Source: Bactrocera neohumeralis
Taxonomy: Eukaryota; Arthropoda; Insecta; Diptera; Tephritidae
Length of the DNA stretch: 64,000 nt
Assembly: GCF_024586455.1 (NCBI RefSeq)
Contig: NC_065921.1
Span: 48,258,574 to 48,322,573, forward strand
Direction of reading: 5' to 3'
In this document: in pieces, positions 22,801 to 33,734 of the stretch
How positions within the stretch are numbered: the stretch's first letter is position 1
How the letters are laid out: every line of letters begins with the position of its first letter
The notes under the pieces: generated by a model
Database searches by the model: none
The model's input: the letters and a program-made list of their open reading frames with translations, nothing else
What the model was told of the DNA's origin: nothing
Program-made: the position numbers and the translations under genes

Positions 22801-23924
22801 TTTTACGCATTTCGAGTATTGAAGCTACAAATTTTGTTTAAAAATCTAACTTATGAAATCTCTTGATAGGCCAAAAATTAAAACACACCATTCAGTTATA
22901 AAATGAAAATTGGTAAAACTCCAGACTCTTCTTCATAAAATTAACTAAAATCCTTAATAAAATGCTATCTTTATAAATTCGTTTGAGCTCAGAAAAAACA
23001 ATGTCGACTGTTCAAAACTTTCATAAATAAATCGAATATTGTCACATACCATTAACCTAAGGGTTTCTCCATTCGATGTCATGTGCAGTATCGTTGTTCG
23101 AATAGCGTTCGTATCTTTCAGCTGCAGATGTGCGAACGGGTGCAATTGGTGTGTTAGTCCTTTTGAGCCTGTCAACCGCACATTTTTCATATTTTTATCC
23201 TTTCACCAGAAGCGCACACACTGCGGACACTTTGGATGATGGCACAAGTGTCCAAATGCATGCCAACTCTCCTGATATGTCTTTTTTACAGAAGGATGAA
23301 AAATGCTGCGACCCAGCACTATCAAAACTGCCTAAAGCCCTACTGCCCAAGTGCTGTTCGCCTTTCTGAGGCTGTAAAAATATTAATGAACTAGTATAGT
23401 TATGGCTGCTATGCAGATGCTGCTGAGCCGTATGTATGTATATGTATTTATGTTTGCAGATTCTGGCATGTACCATATAGGAAAACCTTAAGATTAACCG
23501 ACATTTGTCCTAACTTGTGTTGTATTTGCACTCTCCAAGTCAAACCTTTCGAATTAAACATAATTATTTTAAATTTTTTCATATTAGGCTGAATTGAAGG
23601 AATTTGGAATATGTGTTAGTAAGAAAAGCGCTCATTAAGGAAGTCTAAAGCAAGAAAAAAGCTTAACTTCAGTTCCACAAAACCTATAAAACCCATCACA
23701 AACACTATCAATCTGATCAATTTCTTCGGATATCGCACCGTTGCCTTGGACAATAATCCATGTCGAATTTGAAGACTTCCCGTCAAATTAAAAATCTTTC
23801 CAAATCATTAATATGTTTTATATAACTAACTACTAATACCATCCATTTCTAGTCAGTCCCTACCTTTAAAAGATACGTATACAAATTCGGCAACTGATGA
23901 ACTATTATTGTGTGAGTTTACAAA
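22801..23924. other. non-coding, no recognised gene
   Basis: Apart from the flanking element fragments I see nothing supportable. A short TATGTATGTATATG tract lies near 23430-23450. Confidence 0.4.
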
Positions 23925-24112
23925 AATGGATCAAAAAGCATTTTGTGTGCCAATAAAGCATTGCTTTTTGGGGGAAAATACTGCACCAGAGAAATCAAAC
24001 TTTGTAAAGAGATTTGCTAAGTTGGATAGAGTTGAAATGAGCACCGAGGACAATGAAGGCAGTGGACGAAAGAGACTAAAGCTCTGTGCAAAGTGCGTGC
24101 CGTCGGGAATGT
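23925..24112 (+). pseudogene. mariner transposase remnant, irritans-like, deleted
   Basis: One frame reads a degraded transposase start (CVPIKHCFLGENTAPEKS), then VEMSTEDNEGSGR, then after a deletion LKLCAKCVPSGM. These three pieces match, in order, the amino-terminal domain of irritans-subfamily (Himar1-like) mariners: the EMSTED-x-x-x-SGR block and the RKLCAKWVPREL block. Between them about 35 residues are missing, and the frame is lost after the last block. No termini were identified. This is a relic. Confidence 0.6.
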
Positions 24113-24659
24113 TTGAGTGCTCTTTTTACGTCGGTGTGTGACAATAGAAACATGGTTCCATCATTATGGTATTATATTCATCGACTAATTACTGAGCCAG
24201 TTATGATTCATTCACTGCCTATTCGTTTGCAGTTCTATTCTACCATTCCCAATATTGCAATTGTATTATTTTTGAGGAAGGATCAGTTTGAAATTTTAAG
24301 CTATACTTCATCGTTTCTGTTTAAATATTACAATGCTTCGACGATATTTCTATATATCTTAAATTATAATACACCGTTCTATCAATAGTGCAGTTATTCC
24401 ACTAATTTTTATGTTAGATGTCGCGTTTAGTTTGTTATGAATGCGTTCTTTGCCCTTAATCCAGTAAAGTAGCCACAATGCCTTGACGACAAAAATCTCA
24501 TTTTCTGTTGTGATATTAAAAATATCTGACGGGTTCGTCCTAAAGCAAAATTGTCTTGGTCAGGAGCAACAATCAGTATAACTCATAAGTATACTAAGTA
24601 CGCATGCATACGAAAATTAGTGTTCTTCCGCATTATTTCTGTGTTGTTATAAAGATTAA

Positions 24660-24765
24660 TTAATAGAGTCTCCGACGTTTCATTCTATGTGTTACAAGCT
24701 TCGTGACAAACTTAATTTATGCACTAGTAACCTGTTCAGGTCAAAAATATTTTAACCAGTGACAT
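24660..24765 (-). mobile_element. family B repeat fragment (B4, reverse)
   Basis: On the minus strand the sequence reads GACCTGAACAGGTTACTAGT, then TAAGTTTGTCACGAAGCTTG, then CGTCGGAGACTCTATTAA. That is the 5' end of family B only. The core and 3' part are absent. Confidence 0.6.
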
Positions 24766-26181
24766 AATAGTTGGCGTGCATTATGATTTGGATTTTACTA
24801 TGGACGTGGCGCTTATAAAACCGTTCTTCCACTTGATGCCCAAATCTTCCAAGATGTTTTTATGTTATTTTGCATTTTAAGATACTGTTACAACAATTAT
24901 ACACGCTAGCCACCTTACACCTAGCTTGTAATTTTCGAAAACGTTGAAAGACGAAGATGAAGATGAAGATGATAGAAAAAAGTCACGATGAAAAAAATAA
25001 AATTTTTTTCAGATTTCCCAGCAAGCCTACGCTGCTACTAACCCAATGCCAAGTAAAATTCAGAAGATCTATTTCAACTAGCACTGTATGCTGGCAGCCA
25101 AAGAATGGTCACAAGTGTCACTGGCGGTATTGTCGGTATACACTGAGAGTAACATTTGCCCGCAACGACTTTGCAACAACAACTGCAACAATAAAGCGAA
25201 AGTAAAATACATAATTAAGGGAGAGTACGACAAAATCCAGAAAGAGCTGGGTGGAAGCGTACGTGTATGTTTCCCTACGTTATAAGCCGTTGCACCACCT
25301 CATGTTCACCTGATGCTGGGTCATTACGGCAAGCCGTTTAACTATAATATGATAGAAGCATGTGGCTCAATCGTGGCGGCAGTGGGTTGTGTGTTTAGGA
25401 CGATGGTACAGCTGGTGCCTCTCCCACAGCGGCTGGCCATGCAACAGTAATAGATCTCCCGTTCTCTTTTTACATCATCCGTCTTTGTTTTTAAATTTTC
25501 ACATTTTTTTTGTCGGATTAGGCACACTTTTTATTTCAGTTTGCTTGCTTTTTTGAAGAGTTTGTGAGTGAAATTTATGAATGTTCTGTTTGATATTTAT
25601 TGGTAGACGGTTTCAATGCGGTGGAAGGTTAAACAACATACAAATAAGCAAATCTGAGAAGAAAAGTTGTTGGATGATCACTACCAAAGATATTGCAACA
25701 ATAAATAATAATATTACCAGATAATATACATATAATATATATTCATATATACATACCAATTTTATACATATGTACATACATATGTATGTATGTATGTACT
25801 TATGTATGTATGTATGAAAAAAAAACAACACCTTATATTATTGGTGGTACTAGCTTGTGGCTGCTCGTTGAAAGTTTTGGAACATTGTTTTTATACTTAT
25901 TAGCTTATATTTACTCATCAGCTTGAAAGAAACGTTGTTTGAACTTTGATTTAGTTGACATGAAGAAAAAAATGTTGGTTAGAGAACGACAACTCAAAAA
26001 GGCGTTTGGTATAGGGGAAAAAATAAGTTCCTTTAGATATGTATGTCCAAAGAAGATCCCGTTAAACCAAGTTCGAATTTTTAAGGTGTGCGAATCTAGC
26101 AGAGAAAGCTAACACAATAATTCAGTAAATATGTATGTATGTAATTTGATACGCAATAAATACATACAAACATACATATTT
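24766..26181. other. non-coding, no recognised gene
   Basis: There is no supportable gene. A dense microsatellite lies at 25725-25818 (listed separately). Confidence 0.4.
25725..25818. repeat. TATA/GTAT-type compound microsatellite
   Basis: This is a run of (AT)n, TATACAT and (TATG)n units containing the palindrome GTACATACATATGTATGTA. It is the longest of many such tracts in the window. Confidence 0.8.
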
Positions 26182-27531
26182 TTATACTCTTGCAACCAGT
26201 TGTTACAGAGTATTATAGTTTTGTTCACCTAACGGTTGTACATATCACCTAAAACTAATCGAGATAAATATAGGGTTATATATACATATGTATGTATACA
26301 TATATGCAAATGATTAGGATGACGAGAAAAGCTGAAATCCGGTCGACTGTTTGTCTGTCCGTCCGTCCGTGCAAGCTGTAACTTGAGTAAAAATTGAGAT
26401 ATCTCGATGAAACTTGGTATGTGGGTTTCCTAGTACAAAAAAAAACTTCGAGTTCGTAGAGGGGCATAATCGAACCACTGCCACGCCCACAAATCGCCAT
26501 TAACCGAAAACACATGAAATGCCATAACTAAGCGCTAAATTAATATATAAAACTTAAATTCGTATAGCATATTGCAGTAGTACGGGGCACTTGTGGGCAT
26601 TTTTTTTAAGTGGGCGTGGCTTCACCCTCTAACAAGTTTAATGCAGATATCTCCTAAACAACTTAAGCTACAAGAACCAGATTTGCTGAGTACAAATCTT
26701 ATAAAAACTTCTACAGTGTGGATGAAATCGGAGGATAACTCCATTCACTCCCCATATAACGGTAATGTTAAATATGCCAGAGACATTTAATTTTACCACC
26801 GAGATGGTATGTGAGAGCTTTATAGGAGTCGGCATGAGAATTGGAAGATGGGCGTGACGCCGCCCACTTATTGGTGAAATCCCGTATCTCGCATACGGCG
26901 CAATTTTAAATTTCACTTGACTCGTTCAGTTTCCAGTACACAAATCAAGAAGCAATTAATATAACGAGATACAACTTTGCACGAACATTGTCTTTAGTGT
27001 TTGCTACCTTATGATCAAAAATTGTTTAAATCCAATAAAAACTGTTCAAGCTCCTAGGTGCCGAATATTTAGACCCCAGTACCTAAAGAAGACTTTTGGT
27101 CGAAAATGTTGGTCAATGTGTGATACACATATGTATATACATAACTGAAATTAAGGGATAATCCTTCTCTTATAACAGCATGTCTGTATGTCAAAATGGG
27201 TTTGCACCAATACTTTCCTTAGCCCCCGTATACTTAATAAGTATACAGATTTTCGAACTCCTGGGTGGCTGGCCAATATATCAGCCAATCTGTGATTTCT
27301 CCCAATTAAAATAAATAATAATAAAATAATAAATACTGCTTAAAATATACATATATTTAAGCGAAAACTTGGCCGAGTCCCTATTTAACTAATATCAGGA
27401 TTTTCGAACATGCGGCTGATTTTATTCTATATGATTTATTTTACACCTTAAAGTATTTCCCTGGCTTTGATTCTTGCAAGTTGCAAGAGTATAAAATGTT
27501 CGTTTTCACCCGAACTTAGCCATTCCTTACC
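26182..27531 (+). mobile_element. family A repeat (copy A2)
   Basis: This is a ~1.35-kb copy. The 5' end reads TTATACTCTTGCAACCAGTT, then GAGTATTATAGTTTTGTTCAC and CGGTTGT. The (GTCY)n core lies at 26346-26371, followed by GCAAGCTGTAACTTGAGTAA and GAGATATC blocks. The body repeatedly carries CCACGCCCAC and GGGCGTGGC phrases. The 3' end has TTGCAAGAGTATAAAATGTT, a partly decayed hairpin (GTTCG...CGAAC) and TTAGCCATTCCTTACCTATT. No ORF of note. It matches copies A1 and A3 block by block. Confidence 0.75.
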
Positions 27532-28348
27532 TATTTAATATTATTTTCATATATTTGCTCTTGTTCTTAGCATTTTTATTATTCACATTTAAAATTTTTC
27601 TTCCGCCCATTCGTTCAACTTGTTCGACGCAAGCCACCCATCATCTGTCTTCTGTTTAATTTCAGGTCCCGCAAATGGAGTGGTTGATACTTGCAGCCAG
27701 CATTGTTGTTATTTCTGTGCCTGCTGTTACCATTCAAACTTGCAACGGCATGGCGTATTCTGCTTGTTGCTTCGCTGCTGGCATTGCTGCGCGGTTTGTT
27801 CACTTGCTAATTTACAGTTTTCAATAATAGGACGCAATTACAGCTGCAACATTTCGCTCAGCCGCCACGCAAACCAAAAGCGTTGCCAAAAGCAATTGTC
27901 AGGGGCCGAATGACAATGCTCAGATATAAAACAGATGCCTAACTTGTGTTACGTCAACATCGGCGCGCGCAACAAAAGACCTCACACTCGTAGAAGATGC
28001 AAAAGCTAGACATGATGGCCTTTGAGTACTACACACACACATATACGTACAAAATTTCACTGGCATATGCTGTTGAGGCATCGTTCGCATATGGCCGCCG
28101 GTGTGAGCGTAAGAGCGCAATCAGCGAATTCCGCAAAACCGCAGCCCGAATCAGCTGCTACGAGCTATCTCATGGGAGCGCAATGTAAATGATCAGTCAA
28201 AATCGCTTCTATCACCCACTTTACCGTAGGATGCAGTAGATTTCCCTGGTATTTTAGCAAGAACAGCGAAAAATGCTACTCCCTTCCTCGGTTGCCGTCT
28301 TTAGCGAGCAAAATGTGTCAAAAGTTGAGCCCGTAGAATATAATACTA
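27532..28348. other. non-coding, no recognised gene
   Basis: The stretch 27600-28190 is somewhat GC-richer and open in several frames, but the translations (Cys/His-rich, low complexity) show no domain. I see no supportable gene. Confidence 0.4.
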
Positions 28349-28670
28349 TAAAATAGCTCTGTTATATTATTTGTAATAACAATTGATAATTTAATACAAA
28401 TAAATTTACCTATTTACTTATTTTTTGCATAAAAAATTTCACTTTGAACAAAATATTAAAATTTCATTGAAGTGAAAGGTATTCGTATGGTCACAACGAA
28501 ATTGTGTACATGCAAAATGGACAGCTGTGTTGTCTTGTGTACATGCCGGCCATTGTTATGTCGCTGCCTTCTTACAAATGTTCATGTAGAAGGATTCACG
28601 TCGCCATTTACAATTCACTGTCGTGCTACAATGTAGTGTCGCGCTCTATGTGTTCAGCACTTACATATAT
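28349..28670 (+). repeat. family C repeat, copy 1 (inverted relative to 44590-44870)
   Basis: This ~320-bp block matches the reverse complement of 44590-44870. Shared segments include AAAATAGCTCTGTTATATTA, TTTTTTGCATAAAAAATTTC, ACTTTGAACAAAATATTAAA, GCAAAATGGACAGCTGT, GTACATGCCGGCCATTGTTA and CGCGCTCTATGTGTTCAGCA. It contains a partial palindrome made from TTTCACTTTGAAC and CATTGAAGTGAAA. No protein is encoded. It is probably a decayed DNA-transposon fragment. Confidence 0.75.
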
Positions 28671-30431
28671 AGTGATAAGTATGTATGTGATAGTCATACG
28701 AAGAAATAAGGTGACAAAGGAGAAGGTGCGATGGAAGTAGCTGCGTAAATGAAAATTTTGAGACAGTTTATTAGGCAAATATCGTGTTTTAGGTCTCTAG
28801 TTAGTAACTGTCGTCTCATAACCAAGTACACTGGATTTCAATGCACAAAACCGGTATAACTTCCAACTTTTAAAAAACCTTTCGTTAGAAGAGGAATATT
28901 ACTATTTGGCTACTATATAATGCTTACCAAATGTTTTGAATAAACCCTGAATAAATTTAAAAACACTCTTAAAAAGGTCTTCTCTGCTAAGTTTTACCCT
29001 GGTATGCAAATTCTAAAAAACTTTTCAACGATGGCTGCAGATAACCGTAACTTAACCAAATGGTCAGCCATCCTCCATAAGCTTCCCAGTTCCGATAACT
29101 ACATATACATAAGTATGTATAACCTTCCATCCAGTTTGTATACTGAAGTTTATTTGGCGCCGAGAATTAAAATTAAAAATTAAGGGTTTTGAATTTTGAC
29201 TTCAAAAGGGTTCTTTGCTCCTTCAGTGATACCGTGATAAAAACATATAATATCTCAAATTATCTGCGCCTACTAAGATTATAAAATTTGTAATAAATCC
29301 TTTAGTTCAAGACAATGCTTCCATTTTAAAACTTGTAAAGTTAACCCTGCGAAGTCGTTTATTAAAAATATTATTCAAGTGATTAGCAGAGCTCTTGACA
29401 ATCGATAAATCCAAAATTCATAAAAATTAGAAGCCACTAAAAAGTGGTTAGCTCCCTTTTTAGTATATCGCTCAAAGCAGACGGTTACGCGATTAAAGAC
29501 CCTTTATCTTGGAGGTCCTTCCACTAATAATGTTTGGCAAATGATGTCTTATGTTATGATTTTATTCAGAATGCTCCCAACAAATATGTACATTTATAGA
29601 GGAATACATATGTATAAGTAGATTCATATATTCTGTTGCAATGCGAGGGGAACTTAAAAAGTTGGCTACTTCGGCATGCAGTAACTGAGTAAACGAACGC
29701 ACATGTTGCAAACGAAGCCAAAGTCACGTACGAGCTCACCAAACAAAAGCAAATGATTTACCAAGCTGGCAAATAAACAAACGAAGCGTACGAAAGTCTT
29801 GAATATTCATATATGGTGGTTAAAGTGTGAATCTGTAGAATAAGTAGTCAACTATGGACAAGCTGGGCGAGACTTTGAAACGAAGCTAGTGCATACGCTT
29901 AGGGGTATGTATGCGTGTAAGAAGCAGTTATGTGGCAATCAGTGTTGCAAGCGACTTGCCAAACTTCCATTTCCACTGCTCATCCACACCCAAACACTTG
30001 TTGGCACACCCCCTAACGGTGCAGTGCCTTACGTTCACTGCAAGTTTCCTAATTGCATTTCGTCTGCATGTTGCACGTGCTGTGAGCCAACTCGCCACTT
30101 TGCAGTGCTCGATAACGTTTAGGACCACCGACGCTCTTTGAATCATATTTAATGCATTCCTCCAACGTATTTGCGGCAAGCGCCATCAGTGCGATACATA
30201 CGCTTTAGATATAAATTCATATGTATGTCCGCATATGTCCACATACATATGTATGTATGTATGTGCAAATAATTGGCACGTTTACAAACGATATTGCCAC
30301 GTTGAATTATTTCGTACAAACGGTGGAAATTTGCTTTCACTCTGGCATTTTATAACACTTGCGGCAAATGTGTGTGTTGCATGTCACTTCTGACACCTTT
30401 TGCATATGGTAAGACAAATACGTATGTACAT
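28671..30431. other. non-coding, no recognised gene
   Basis: There is no supportable gene. The palindrome ACATACATATGTATGTATGT occurs near 30240-30262. Frames around 29889-30180 overlap on both strands with no domain. Confidence 0.4.
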
Positions 30432-31435
30432 TAGGGTGCCCGTTTTTCCCCCAAATTGATTTGTTTTTGCAGAAGCCCGATTAAATTTCACTAAACGATA
30501 TTAGAGTATCCGTTATTTCTGCTGCCGGGGAGATTTCACCAAACGTCTCAAAACGCTTTTCTTTTATTCCATTGTTATACCTACTATTTCGTAGAAGCAG
30601 CTGTTTAGCGGGGTTTTTTGAATTTTTCACAAAAATTCTATGGTTATGTAAAAAAGGTGAGTATACAAAAGATACAGATCTGTCAATCTCATTCCCTTCC
30701 TCTTCTCAATCTCAGATCGCCCGTAAATTATTTAGAATATTCTGTTTTCTAAGCTGCAGGTTTATTTACTTTGGAGTTAAAAAAAGTTAATACAAAAATC
30801 AAAGAATCCTATGTTAACAATGCTCCGACCGAAAATTTGATGTGATTAGATTAGATTTAGTCTATTCACTATTCTAGACTGTGCTTACTGCTATTGGATA
30901 ATTATAAAATGGCTTTTTTTGACATTAAAAAATTCACATCGTTTAATATTTATTAAAAGAAAACATTGTAATGTCGTTTTTTATTATAAAATTATTTTTG
31001 TTTAAATATGTTCCATTAAAGATTACCTTTTTTCAACACTTTTTTGTTTTTGCATTTTCTATCCCCTTATACCCTTAAAATTAATGTAGAAACCCACCTT
31101 ACCATTGGAAGGCTTCGAAAAAGGCCCAAAAATAATAATTAGGGGTATGTCAATTTTTCAACGTTTATGTCCATCTTTGTATGCTTTTTCAGTACCTCAA
31201 ACTTTAATCGCGTTTTTCTCAAAACAAATTTTTTTAAACTGGCGGACACGATTCCGGTCGAACTACTGAACCGATTTGCTTAATTTTTTTTTTAAATGTT
31301 CACAAAACGCCTGGCCCTCATAATTTTTTATAATTTATGTTAAAAAACATGGAGAAAAATAAAAAAAACCTTAATTACCTTTTTATTTAACAACATTTTT
31401 TCATGATCCTAGAACCAACGTTAACCATTCACGTA

Positions 31436-33172
31436 GGTAGGTAGGTAGGTAGGAGTGCAGCCCTATCGGGCTCAATTAGCACTTGATGTGCCATTTTGAT
31501 ACACTATTCGTAGAACCTCCTGTATCTGCTATTACGTTTCACCTTCTCTCTCAAACCATTTTGAGGTTTCGATGAAACTACTTATGTCTGACATGCTTTT
31601 AGTGGAAATCCATTCAAGGTTTGGTGCTTGATGGATTCCAAGTGTTTTGTGTCGGATCTGTGCTAGAGCTGGGCATTCGCATGAAATTGGAAGATTGTTT
31701 CCTTGTTCCCTGTTACTCCACAGCCACGGCAGATGTCGTTGTAGGGCATACCCATTTTGGACGCATGTTCCCCAAATTGCCAGTGCCCTGTTGTAGTAGC
31801 TGTTATTCTGTAAATACTTTTTCTTGACCTATTTAATAAGTCATTGATTCTTTTGCTGTCATATGTTGGCCATAATTGTTTAGTTATGACGCATTTTGTA
31901 ATGTTTTTCCACCCGTTATTTGCAACTTGTTGAAATTGTCTATTGATCTCTCCTTTGATCAAGGCCAGGAGCGCCGCCTGGCTATCCGTAAATATAGTTG
32001 CTTTATGTATATTCCCGTGGTTTTCTAATAGAACTTCGCAGGCTTTTTCTATGCCTAGTACTTCTGCTTGGAAGATGTTAGCCGAGTTCGGTAGACGTTT
32101 ATTCTTCTTTTATTCTTATCGCCGCAATAGCTGCTGTTTTGTGAATAAAAATGTCCATTGGTAGTTGATGCAGGACCACATTGAGCGCATCAGTCGGACA
32201 TGACCTGATTGCACCCGTAACACCCGCACATGCTGCTCTTTGTATTCCATTTAATTTTTTAATGTTGTATTGTTTGTTTATATATAACACAGCTCCATAT
32301 GTAAGTATAGGTCTTATGGCAGCCGTATACATCCACATGATTGTACTTGGTTTAAGGCCCCAATTCTTGTTGACAATTCTCTTACAAGTATGCATGCTTT
32401 ATTTATTCTTTTTTTTATATTTATTTTTCAGGACAGTTTGGTGTCAATCTCCACCCCCAAGTATTTAGCTGTGGGGGATACAGTGAGTGTTGTACCGTTT
32501 AGTACCGGAAGTTGAAACTGAGGTATTTTGGTTCTGCTTGTGAATAGCATCAGTTCTGTTTTGTTCGGGTTAACTCCAAGTCCATTGGTTTTAGCCCATA
32601 GGTTTAACCTTCGATGTGCTCTTTCCATAATTTCGCTGACTGTTGAAGGAAATATGCCTAATACCAACAACACTATATTATCTGCATACGCTACTGCTTT
32701 CACTCCTCCACCGTTTAGTTGGAGTAGTATTTCGTTCAGCGCTACAACCCATAGAAGCGGAGAGAGGACCCCTCCTTGAGGCGTCCCTCTACTCACATAA
32801 CTTGTTTGTGTTGCAGCGCCGTTTGAAGCTCAAGCATCGATAGTATCCATCTGCACATGGTGTCATCTATGCCACCATGTGCTAGAGAATTAATTATAGC
32901 ATTTACTTCTATATTATTAAAGGCGCCCTCAATGTCTAGAAAAGCAGCCATGGTGTATTGTTTGTGGTGTAGTGATTTTTCAATTACACTTATCACCTCG
33001 TGAAGGGCAGTTTCGGTCAATCGGCCCTTTATGTACGCATGTTGGGACTTCGATAACTTCTCCGCCATTATTGTTCTTACGTGTAAATCTATTAGCCTTT
33101 CTAGTACCTTCAACATAAAGGAGGTAAGGCTTATAGGTCTAAAATCCTTGGCAAACCAAAAACCTTCCAAAT
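31436..33172 (-). mobile_element. LOA-like non-LTR retrotransposon, copy 1, 5'-truncated and internally deleted
   Basis: The element reads on the minus strand and ends (left) in a short tetranucleotide tail of TACC units in the sense direction. It starts (right) inside the fingers of the reverse transcriptase (FRPISLTSFMLKVLERLID). It is the same family as 56734-58751. Relative to that copy it has lost about 200 bp near 31965 and about 250 bp near 32100, which removes most of the RNase H domain. It has frame changes near 32300 and 32790. The RT box reads YADN instead of YADD. It is dead. Confidence 0.85.
31663..33172 (-). pseudogene. LOA-like pol polyprotein remnant (RT / RNase H / zinc knuckle)
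   Basis: Reading pieces in order on the minus strand are as follows. RT fingers and palm lie at 33172-32793 (SLTSFMLKVLERLID, AAFLDIEGAFNNIEV). The palm box with GTPQGGVLSPLL and AYADNIVLLV lies at 32796-32428. The thumb region (WGLKPSTIMWMYTAAIRPIL) lies at about 32395-32260. A truncated RNase H stretch follows at 32090-31965. The C-terminal region ending in a cysteine cluster (CRGCGVTGNKE) lies at 31962-31690. The frameshifts, two internal deletions and the D-to-N change in the catalytic YADD box make it inactive. Confidence 0.8.
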
Positions 33173-33734
33173 CCATTCACGTACTTTTTAAGAATAAATT
33201 GGGTTTTTGTGTTTCAGATGATCCAAACATGAGAAATCGTGTCCGCCAGTAAAAAAAAAAACGCATCTCATTCACCCAGCTATTTCTCCGACAGATGTCA
33301 TCAGAAAATTCCGAAAAAATTTGTTTATATACACTACGATATACCTCATGATATGTGAAAAAAGTTCTATTGTAGAATAAAAATTTCTATGGAAAAAAAT
33401 GTCAAAAAAAGGGAACTGAAAATAATTGACGCATTCTTATTTGTTTGCTTACATTTTATCTTTGTAGTATATACATACATATGTAAATATGCAGTGACAA
33501 TGTGATAAATTTCTCTACTGACAAAACAGATGGAGCTAAATTAGAGTCGCATAGGGAGATTTCGAATAGATTAGCTTGAAATTTCTGCAGCCTAAATCTC
33601 ATGATTAAGTGTCGGACGGTCAGCCATACAACCAATATTTTAGAAAAAAAGTACGATTATTTTTTTTTTCGAATGCGGGAATTTATGAAAATACCCTTAA
33701 AATTTGTGTTATGCGTTTTTGTAAGGGGTATGGA

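Larger units (their letters stand above)
31425..33183. other. 11-bp target-site duplication around LOA-like copy 1
   Basis: CCATTCACGTA occurs at 31425-31435 and again at 33173-33183, directly bordering the (TAGG)n tail on the left and the truncated 5' end on the right. This fixes the ends of the retrotransposon insertion. Confidence 0.85.
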
